Assembly (NCBI RefSeq): GCF_000586475.1
Contig: NZ_BAWJ01000001.1
Span: 289,184-353,183 of the forward strand
Source of the DNA: Psychrobacter sp. JCM 18903
GTDB taxonomy: Bacteria; Pseudomonadota; Gammaproteobacteria; Pseudomonadales; Moraxellaceae
Direction of reading: 5' to 3'
DNA: 64,000 bases
The position numbers and the translations under genes were made by a program. Below are positions 49,698 through 56,466 of the stretch, in pieces (within the stretch, counting starts at the first letter, position 1; every line of letters starts with the position of its first letter). The notes under the pieces are model-generated. The model did no database searches, was not told where the DNA came from, and worked only from the letters and a program-made list of their open reading frames with translations.

Positions 49698-50575
49698 ATG
49701 AGCCTTTCATTAGAGCAACTGCAAGCCTTTGTCGCCACGGTAGAGACCGGTTCTTTCTCAGCCGCCGCCCGTTATCTAGCAAGGCGCAATCTGCTATTAG
49801 CACGGCGGTGTCAAATTTAGAAATTGATTTGGACAACAGCTTATTTGTCCGCAGTGGACGCTATCCAGTCCTGACGCCAGCTGGAGAGCGCTTACTGGTA
49901 GAGGCGCGAGTGATACTAGAGCGTTGTGAGCATTTTCGCGGGGTGGCCAAAAGTCTGGGCGAAGGAGTAGAGAGTCGATTGGTACTGGCGGTTGATGAGT
50001 TGTATCCGGAAGCAACATTGGGCGGCTTGATGGAAGAGTTTTCACGCCGATTTCCTAGTGTGGAGCTGGAACTATTGTTTCCGCTGATGGAAGATGTCAG
50101 CCGCTTGGTGCTAGAAGATCGCGCCGACTTAGGCATTATGTGGCGTCAAGAAATACTGCCTTCAGCGCTGAATTTTCATGGGCTTGGTTGGGTGTCGATG
50201 AAAATGGTGTGCGCGCCGAACCATGAGCTAGCTCGTCAGCCAGTGGGATGGGAGGAGTTGAAACGCTATCGGCAATTGATGGTGGCAACACGTAACCATA
50301 GCGAAGAAAAAGCACGGTTGCGAATAGCATCTGATGTCTGGTGGGTCGAGAGCCAGTGGGTCATTGTTGAGCTGGTACAGCGTAATTTAGGCTGGGCATT
50401 CGTGCCTGAACATGTGGTAGCCAGTGCTCTGGATAATGGTTTTTTAGTCGAGCCAATATTGGACTTTAACGATCATGATTGGCCAGTGGCTTTAGAAATC
50501 GTATGGCACAAGCAGCGTCCTCTAGGTAAAGCAGCTGCTTGGTTGAAGTCGGCTGCGATTGCGCTAAATAAGTGA
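49698..50575 (+). CDS. LysR-family regulator next to PACE gene (one frameshift)
   Basis: About 292 residues. The HTH reads LEQLQAFVATVETGSFSAAA and, after repair, RYLGKAQSAISTAVSNLEIDL; one G is missing near 49779 (CTAGGCAAG read as CTAGCAAG). The substrate domain spans about 90-290. It is divergent from the PACE exporter with 90 bases between, an arrangement in which the regulator typically activates the exporter in response to its substrate. Confidence 0.86.
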
Positions 50576-51118
50576 TATTAAGCGGTCAATAATAGCGAGT
50601 TTTAATTAGTGGTCAAGATATACTACGCTTCAATCCAAATTATGTTTTTAACTTAAATATACGATAACGCTGAGCGACAGCAGTTGTCGTCCGCTTTAAT
50701 TGGACGCTTTATTTTTCTCAATTTCTATATTATAGTTACTGAGTTAGGACGTTATTCAGTCAGGAAAACAGCAACATAGAGTTAACCCTCGAGGCGCAAC
50801 GCTTCATCCTATAACTTCGCTATTGCTGTTAACTATCAACACTCTGACTGGCATTAATCATTATTTTTCTAATCAACTAAACCCAAGCTACTCATAAATT
50901 ATAGCTGTCATATCGATGATGGCACAGATTTCATATTGTTAAAAATAAGTTTAAATAACTTCTAAAATCATCAGTGAAACACTCATTTTGCTTTTTAACG
51001 TTGCTCTAAAAGCGGCGGACAAGCTCGGCTGACTTAAATTTGCTCTGAGAATCACACAAAATTAAAAATACTACAAGCTACTGATATTCAAAATAAATTA
51101 AAAAATAAGGACAATATT
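50576..51118. other. Gene-free region at the edge of the accessory segment
   Basis: About 540 bases without a supportable gene. Around 50764-50840 there are inverted segments (AACAGCAACATAG against CTATTGCTGTT, and nearby GTTAAC on both sides) that could form a loose stem. It marks the change from metabolic genes to genes of unknown function; no direct repeats typical of an attachment site were found. Confidence 0.4.
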
Positions 51119-52006
51119 ATGACAAACACAACTAACACTTTTGAGCAAAAACGTATCGATAATTTAAATTGGTCAAGTGGATCAAAACTGCCTAAATCCA
51201 TTCAAGATAAGGTACAAACTAAACCAAAGATACCGTTGTTTTATCTGCATAACGAGTCTATCGATAACTATGAAGATGATATCTACTTTGTAAATAATAG
51301 CGATGAGACATTGAGCTTTGTTGCTCCCTATGAGCTGATGAAGAGAGATCCAGATTGCTCTGAGGTAGTGATTGCTGCCGAACCAAGTGAACGTGACATA
51401 TCCCTCACTTATACCGATGTCTTGCCCAAGCAAGGCGTGAGAATTGATCGTCAACATATCATCTATGATAGTGATTATCTCAATCAAATTATTGTCTATA
51501 TCATGAGTCGTGCCAGCAAGGAGATGTGGGGAATATGGCGTTTGAATGTGTGCGAAAAAGGCATGTTTTCGTCTTGTCCATTGCTATGGGAAGGTGGCGC
51601 CAAACCCTTATCTGTTGTGAGTGCAGACAAACGAAATGATCCTAAAGATCGTCCTATTTTACCTTGCGTATTGCCCATACGTCAGCAGTTATACCAGCAA
51701 TGGGCGGAACATTATGACCACGCGAGTGCAAGCTTAATGAGGTCTATCACCGATATCATCTATCGTTATGACTTTGGTATTGTGGGATGTTATTACAATG
51801 ATACTTGGGATGAGTACAGCAGTGAGGCGGAGCAGATTGCTAACATGCTGATTAAGGAGGGTGCTGATAGCGCCGATGAGGTTCTCGCGATGATGACTAG
51901 GGTCTATGACGTGTCATTTGGTGCTGGATATACGAGGATTCCTATGGATGTCGCTGAGCGCATTTATGGTCTATGGTTGAATTATAAAAGTAATGCTAAT
52001 AAATAA
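51119..52006 (+). CDS. Unknown protein
   Basis: 295 residues, soluble, slightly acidic, no signal peptide or membrane helix. No domain was recognised. The C-terminal third is helical and well ordered (SLMRSITDIIYRYDFGIVGC, YSSEAEQIANMLIKEGADSADEVLAMM, PMDVAERIYGLWLNY); the middle has aromatic and cysteine residues (MWGIWRLNVCEKGMFSSC). Start at 51119 has AAGGACAA upstream. First gene of a rightward run of unlike accessory genes up to 55189. Confidence 0.65.
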   Translation: MTNTTNTFEQKRIDNLNWSSGSKLPKSIQDKVQTKPKIPLFYLHNESIDNYEDDIYFVNNSDETLSFVAPYELMKRDPDCSEVVIAAEPSERDISLTYTDVLPKQGVRIDRQHIIYDSDYLNQIIVYIMSRASKEMWGIWRLNVCEKGMFSSCPLLWEGGAKPLSVVSADKRNDPKDRPILPCVLPIRQQLYQQWAEHYDHASASLMRSITDIIYRYDFGIVGCYYNDTWDEYSSEAEQIANMLIKEGADSADEVLAMMTRVYDVSFGAGYTRIPMDVAERIYGLWLNYKSNANK

Positions 52007-52045
52007 AAGACACAATGATAAAAGGAAAAGGAAAAGGAAAAAGCC

Positions 52046-52630
52046 ATGATGTTTCCCATTGAAAATAATGACACATTTTTACTATTCTTTCACGGTCTTG
52101 ATTCGAGTAATGAGACCAGTAAATATACTTGTATTAGCCGTGAGCCCAAAACCTGCCAAACCGTCAATTATCGAGATAATTTCAACGAGATTTTCGATAT
52201 TTATGAGGCGTTAATTTTAGAAAAAATGCGCGAGTATCCTCGAGTCGTCTTGGCAGGGCACTCACTTGGTGGCTGGTTCGCCAATCATTTCGCCCACAAA
52301 TACAATTTGCGTGCGCTATTAATTGCGCCTTGCATTTATCCCAGTGAGGTTTTAGCAGACCGTATACCAGACGTGGCTAATATGAAACTGTCATTTCCGA
52401 CCTCGAATACTGAGATGGTAAGAGTCATGGTTGAGGTTGATGATGAATGCTTAGATGTGGCCGTTGCCAGACGCACGTTGGTCAACTTACCTGATAGCTG
52501 GGAAGTGGAGTATTTTGAGCGTGGTCATCACCGTATCGCCCGTAGCGAAGATATTTGGTATCACTTGGTTCATCTGTGCGAAGACCCCATTGTCTGGATG
52601 GATGACGCGACATACCATGAGGAAGATTAA
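52046..52630 (+). CDS. YqiA/UPF0227-like alpha/beta-hydrolase (esterase)
   Basis: 194 residues. LLFFHGLDSSNETSKY starts the fold, the nucleophile elbow is GHSLGGWFANHFA (about 72-84), ALLIAPCIYPSE follows, and a C-terminal ERGHHRIARSED carries the probable catalytic His. The protein is short, like YqiA-type esterases. Three tandem AAAAGG units precede the start (52019-52042), giving several overlapping ribosome sites. The substrate is unknown. Confidence 0.75.
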   Translation: MMFPIENNDTFLLFFHGLDSSNETSKYTCISREPKTCQTVNYRDNFNEIFDIYEALILEKMREYPRVVLAGHSLGGWFANHFAHKYNLRALLIAPCIYPSEVLADRIPDVANMKLSFPTSNTEMVRVMVEVDDECLDVAVARRTLVNLPDSWEVEYFERGHHRIARSEDIWYHLVHLCEDPIVWMDDATYHEED

Positions 52631-52686
52631 ATACCATCAGCCTTGCAGTAAGGCCTTATTAATTACTATTATAAAGAACTAAAAAA

Positions 52687-52874
52687 CTATCGTGGGTTTA
52701 ACGGTTTGCCAAGTTTTTCAATAATCACTTAGCAAACATTGCAACTTCCAGCACGATATAAAACCACTCTGGTAAAGCGCATGAGCCTGTACTCCGACAA
52801 GGCTATCCATGCCTGATTTGACTTGCCTATTTGGGCTTATTTTATTTATTGTTGTCGGAGTTCAGGAGTCACTG
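52687..52874 (+). promoter_or_regulatory. Conserved structured leader, copy 2
   Basis: Counterpart of 27645-27856. The same two inverted repeats are kept: TATCGTG (52687-52693) with CACGATA (52752-52758), and ACTCCGAC (52791-52798) with GTCGGAGT (52854-52861), although the loop sequences between them differ. The conserved block TTGCAACTTCCAGCACGATA ... GTAAAGCGCATGAGC is present. Here a short MPDLTCLFG reading frame in the loop runs in frame into the downstream gene, unlike copy 1. Confidence 0.55.
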
Positions 52875-53516
52875 ATGTCTCATATCAATAGCCAAAATCT
52901 CACGCCTTCCAAATATACTCATCGTTATACGCCGCGGCATCCTTTGGCAAAAGAGGCGGTTAGCCAAATAGAGAAATGTGAACGACGTTCGCAAGATATT
53001 GTCCAAGCCATGGGTTATCCGCCAAAACACATCATATCCGCCTGTGATCGTCTGCGCCATGTATTGTCTAGCGACATACTAGGACTTAATGCGACAGATA
53101 TTGATAGCTACTTTACTGCTCATGAATTCTTAAAAGCATTATTATCCGTGCTCGATATAAAGTACGATACCTTTGCAGAGGATATTGCGCAAATCCAATA
53201 TGACTTGGCGCATTATCCTTATCCGCTACCGCAATATCACTTGCGAGCGGTCATCGACTTTACATGGAGTGAGGGCGCTAACTGGATGTCGCGCGGCGTG
53301 GCTAGCAGTAAAGCTGTTGCGTATTTACCGCAAAATATTGCCAAAATGAATGCGGCAAAGCGTGAGTTGGTGATTCAACAATGTCTGGCTGCGCATTATG
53401 CAGAATATAACGGTCACTTGCCGTATAATGGCGTGATTAACGGTTATCAACTTATCATTGAACAGCGTCATGAGATGGTTGATAGCATCGAGTATGATCT
53501 GCCGCAGTGTGAGTAG
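52875..53516 (+). CDS. Unknown protein, long paralogue of the 27.9-kb gene
   Basis: 213 residues. The N-terminal 90 residues (RSQDIVQAMGYPPKHIISAC, RLRHVLSSD, YFTAHEFLKALLSVLDI) form a helical domain shared with the short paralogue. The next 80 residues are unique (PQYHLRAVIDFTWSEGANWM, AKRELVIQQCLAAHYAEYNG), and the end (NGYQLIIEQRHEMVDSIEYD) is shared again. RSQDIVQAMGYPPKHIISAC might be a DNA-binding helix-turn-helix, but that is a guess. Start at 52875 with AGGAG 7 bases upstream is preferred to the in-frame ATG at 52809, because the leader is conserved as RNA. Confidence 0.68.
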   Translation: MSHINSQNLTPSKYTHRYTPRHPLAKEAVSQIEKCERRSQDIVQAMGYPPKHIISACDRLRHVLSSDILGLNATDIDSYFTAHEFLKALLSVLDIKYDTFAEDIAQIQYDLAHYPYPLPQYHLRAVIDFTWSEGANWMSRGVASSKAVAYLPQNIAKMNAAKRELVIQQCLAAHYAEYNGHLPYNGVINGYQLIIEQRHEMVDSIEYDLPQCE

Positions 53517-53590
53517 GATGTGATACATCACTCATCAATTGGTAGCATTAACATTTAACACAGCATACCCAAATAAAAAGGCCGTCCCCA

Positions 53591-54331
53591 ATGACCGATA
53601 CTAATCCTTATAACCCGTATAATTTTGCACCTTTACAGCCGACTGGTAGAAATGAGACCGATACTGCCAACACTTATGCGCCTGAAGACATGATTAAAAT
53701 ATATGAGCAGCAGTTTTTGATACCAGTACCTGAAGAAAAGCTGATCGAGTTTTTACCCGCGCTAAAGAGTTTTTATGATATTGACGATCATACGTTAGAC
53801 GTCAGCGCCATTATTTTTGACGCAATCGCAGACGCCTCTATCATTTACAATCATAAGGTCAAAGTGGGCGACTATCAAATACTAGGTGGGTTGGTAGAGG
53901 AAGCGATTGAATACGATGAAGACAGTGATGAAAGTAATAAAGATGACCAAGCCACTGAAGACCTATCCGTTGAAGACAAAGACATTCAAGCCTATACACT
54001 AGAATGTAAGCGTACTTTTTTCATTAATGAGGTAGAGATACCTTATCATTTCAACTTGTTTATTTATGGTGACGGCTATTCTACTTTAACCAAAAAAGAA
54101 ACCGTGCTAGAAAAAATGTATTGGTTCGTTAGAGGAAGATTTGAAGAAAATCTATTAGACGACACTGAAGATAATGACAGTTTAGACTCGATCAATGAAC
54201 AGCTAGCCAGTTTGGGTATTCGGGAAATGGATTTGACCACCATAGACGAAGTAATAAGCTATGTGGAAGACAGTATTATAGATGATGCCATGGTAGAGGC
54301 GCTTAACAAGTTATTAGATGCGGCTGAGTAG
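53591..54331 (+). CDS. Unknown acidic protein
   Basis: 246 residues, strongly acidic (runs such as EYDEDSDESNKDDQATED at about 113-130 and LLDDTEDNDS), no signal or membrane segment. An N-terminal NPYNPYNFAPL repeat is followed by a helical/beta core. No family was recognised. It lies 75 bases after the paralogue gene and 124 before the NADAR-like gene; acidic proteins in such places are sometimes inhibitors or immunity proteins, but nothing here proves it. Confidence 0.6.
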   Translation: MTDTNPYNPYNFAPLQPTGRNETDTANTYAPEDMIKIYEQQFLIPVPEEKLIEFLPALKSFYDIDDHTLDVSAIIFDAIADASIIYNHKVKVGDYQILGGLVEEAIEYDEDSDESNKDDQATEDLSVEDKDIQAYTLECKRTFFINEVEIPYHFNLFIYGDGYSTLTKKETVLEKMYWFVRGRFEENLLDDTEDNDSLDSINEQLASLGIREMDLTTIDEVISYVEDSIIDDAMVEALNKLLDAAE

Positions 54332-54454
54332 GTAGCTATCCGTAAAATTGATGTCAGGACAACACGTTTTAACGTCAATTTTTATAAGAGCCGTTGTAAA
54401 AGAATATTTATATAAGACTAGCTATAAAAGACTATTGATATAAGGCACATTGCT

Positions 54455-55189
54455 ATGCAACAAACACAGAATTCTGTGGATCAAAGACAAGATATTGTAG
54501 AACACAGACCCGTATTTATGCCGAGAACCAACAGTGACAATCTGGTAAAAACAGACATGGTTAGGTTTGAGCGGCATGTGGGGTTTGCCAGTCGCCAAAA
54601 GAAAAAATCCATCAATGATATGCATCAAGTCATTCGCAAAAAGTATGGCTTTAGTCATGTCCTTGAGCTATCGAGCAAGTCTGGCAATAAATTGAGTTTT
54701 CCGCTGAGTCCATTGAGCTTGAAGCTAACAAATGAACAAGATAGGCAGCAGTACAGTGTCGAAAATGCCTTTCAAAGCAGTATGATTTTTGAGGATGGTG
54801 GCCCCTATACTGACTTGTTAAGTGCGCCGCCAAGACAAGCCAGAAAGGACGAGCGCTTAATGACCTCGGGTGAACTGATTGGTTATAATTATTTTGGCAT
54901 GGAGTGGAGCGTAGAGCCATTGACCACATTTTATGATTGGCTCTATGTGAATGCCCTAAAGCAAAATCCGCATTTGCATGAAGAAGTTATGCAATATCAA
55001 GCCTTTACGGATCGTGAGTTTAATCCTAAAAAGTCTATCCATTGTGCGGCTTATGCACTGGCGATGTTTGTGGCGCTCAATAAACGCGAGTTGCTCGATA
55101 ACATTGAAGACCCCGCAGTATTTTTTAATCTATATCATGAGTTCAAAATAAGTAATACTGAGCAGCTTTTGGAAGCGGGTTGGGTTTGA
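54455..55189 (+). CDS. NADAR-type antitoxin relative (DarT1-associated family)
   Basis: 244 residues resembling the NADAR proteins that act as antitoxins of DarT1 and remove ADP-ribose from guanine in DNA. Family-like segments: RPVFMPRTNSDNLVKT, GFASRQKKKSINDMHQ, VLELSSKSGNKLSFPLSPL, ENAFQSSMIFEDGGPYTDLL, ARKDERLMTSGELIGYNYFG, and FTDREFNPKKSIHCAAYALA. The Glu/Phe/Gly-rich middle corresponds to the ADP-ribose pocket. No DarT (DUF4433) toxin gene lies nearby in this window, so the gene appears orphaned, or its partner is one of the unknown neighbours. Confidence 0.75.
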   Translation: MQQTQNSVDQRQDIVEHRPVFMPRTNSDNLVKTDMVRFERHVGFASRQKKKSINDMHQVIRKKYGFSHVLELSSKSGNKLSFPLSPLSLKLTNEQDRQQYSVENAFQSSMIFEDGGPYTDLLSAPPRQARKDERLMTSGELIGYNYFGMEWSVEPLTTFYDWLYVNALKQNPHLHEEVMQYQAFTDREFNPKKSIHCAAYALAMFVALNKRELLDNIEDPAVFFNLYHEFKISNTEQLLEAGWV

Positions 55190-55405
55190 TCGTTAGAGCG
55201 GTAATTTATGTAGTAAAAATTATCAAGATAAACTTATGATATGCTAATCAAGTGACTTTATGATATATGAGAATAGCCAAGCTTGTCTTGGCTTTTTCAT
55301 GCCTAAAAAATCAAGCACCTTAGTCTGGTTGATTTTAGCGTTATATATTTCAACAGAACGCTTATTACTCTTAATTATGTAGATGTGATATAAACTTACA
55401 AATAC

Positions 55406-55558
55406 TAGGGCATGTCCTCATTTTAAAAATGGCGATAAAAATGAGATAAATTGCAGTCAAACAAGGATAATATCGAGATATTAGTCAGCTATTTGACGCC
55501 GTTTGGCCATTTTTAACCCATTTAGATAACTATCGATTGAATTGAGGACACGCCCTAA
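55406..55558. mobile_element. MITE-like element, about 153 bp
   Basis: Second copy of the element at 37277: inverted ends CTAGGGCATGTCCTCA and TGAGGACACGCCCTAA, non-coding, with the shared interior blocks. It lacks about 20 interior bases present in the other copy. It sits between the NADAR-like gene and the recombinase operon. Confidence 0.72.
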
Positions 55559-55587
55559 GTATGACTATAATTCTAGAAAATTAAACA

Positions 55588-55625
55588 AAAAAAATCCCCA
55601 CTTCTTATTTAAGGAGTGGGGATTT
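55588..55625. terminator. Terminator hairpin
   Basis: Stem AAAATCCCCACTTCTT/AAGGAGTGGGGATTTT (one mismatch) preceded by A-run and followed by TTTTAG; can act on both strands. Confidence 0.8.
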
Positions 55626-55647
55626 TAGTGCTTTTATAAGCCATATT

Positions 55648-55679
55648 TGGAGCGGGAAACCCCAACCTTGGCAAGGACG
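55648..55679 (-). other. tRNA-Gly(GCC)-like fragment
   Basis: Read on the minus strand, the last 13 bases (GTTTCCCGCTCCA) are the 3' acceptor end with CCA of a bacterial tRNA-Gly, and the preceding CCTTGCCAAGG matches its anticodon arm with GCC. The T arm between them and the 5' half are missing. It cannot be a functional tRNA. A relic of an integration event into a tRNA gene is one explanation; chance similarity of a small-RNA gene is another. Confidence 0.45.
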
Positions 55680-55705
55680 CCGACCAAATTAACGTTAACA
55701 CCTAT

Positions 55706-55746
55706 AAGCCTGAAGCCTTTTACTTTAAAGGGCTTTAGGTTTTTTA
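55706..55746 (+). terminator. Hairpin with T-run
   Basis: Imperfect stem AAGCCTGAAGCCTTT/AAAGGGCTTTAGGTTT followed by TTTTTA. With no gene just upstream on the plus strand, it may end a short untranslated RNA spanning the tRNA-like fragment. Confidence 0.55.
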
Positions 55747-55800
55747 TGCATAAAAATATTTATGAATAAAAGGTATAATAAAAGAATAGATATATTTATA

Positions 55801-55831
55801 GACACCAGTATATTATGGTAATATGACACCA
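55801..55831. promoter_or_regulatory. Direct repeats upstream of the recombinase operon
   Basis: GACACCA occurs at 55801-55807 and 55825-55831 (24 bases apart) with the palindrome TATTA-TGG-TAATA between them. The place, about 85 bases before the operon, suits a regulator or recombinase binding site. Confidence 0.35.
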
Positions 55832-55914
55832 ACCAAAATATATTTTAGCATGCCTACCCCATCGAATGTAATTGATTTTTATGGTATATGCCTCTGACAT
55901 ACAGGTCATTGATT

Positions 55915-56466
55915 ATGGCGAAGCGCACTAAGAAGGCAATAAGACGAAACGTCAAAAGTATTAACGTAAAGGATAATTTGATAGTGCATGAATGTGCTAT
56001 GAAACCGTATCAGATATTTTGCGAATGGATCGATGATGAGGTTAATGAGCTCTCTTCGGGTAGAGCACTATTATTTGAAGTTGTTGAAATAGATGATCAA
56101 TATTGTTTTTTTGAGGGTTTTAAAGAAGTGGGATTACTGATGGACGGTGATGAAATCGCTATTAGAAGAGTCGATATTTCTAAATCTGAGATTGAGAGGC
56201 GCGCTTGGTCTTACCTTATGAATGAGTTTACAAATTTAGATACTATTAACCCAAAATTTTTTGCCGCTATAAAAAGTAGTATGCCTGCTCGAGTGCAACA
56301 ATCGCTATTTAATAAACCTCTGACCATACAGAAGATTTTAGATATTAAAGACCTCAAGCGTCATCACTATGACTACCAGTTAAGTCTATATCCCAATCAG
56401 TATCCCACAGAGATGCCATCCTTCTCTGAACTAATTGATAAGGTTCTCTATGTCAATAACAAATAA
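55915..56466 (+). CDS. Unknown small subunit of the recombinase operon
   Basis: About 183 residues. A basic N terminus (MAKRTKKAIRRNVKSINV) precedes a mixed helix/strand domain; no recombinase motif is visible. It overlaps the next gene by 17 bases, so it is part of a tightly coupled three-gene unit. Small first proteins also occur in multi-subunit site-specific recombination modules, though the order in Tn554 is different. ATG at 55915 with AGG upstream is preferred to the ATG at 55888. Confidence 0.6.
   Translation: MAKRTKKAIRRNVKSINVKDNLIVHECAMKPYQIFCEWIDDEVNELSSGRALLFEVVEIDDQYCFFEGFKEVGLLMDGDEIAIRRVDISKSEIERRAWSYLMNEFTNLDTINPKFFAAIKSSMPARVQQSLFNKPLTIQKILDIKDLKRHHYDYQLSLYPNQYPTEMPSFSELIDKVLYVNNK

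Noticed and set aside
53591..54331. Acidic protein as the missing DarT toxin
   Set aside because: No ADP-ribosyltransferase motifs were visible and the strongly acidic low-complexity stretch is unlike DarT.
51119..55189. CRISPR-Cas or restriction-modification system
   Set aside because: No repeat-spacer array, Cas motifs, methyltransferase or endonuclease motifs were seen.
55648..55679. Functional tRNA-Gly gene
   Set aside because: The 5' acceptor strand, D arm and T arm are missing, so no cloverleaf can form.
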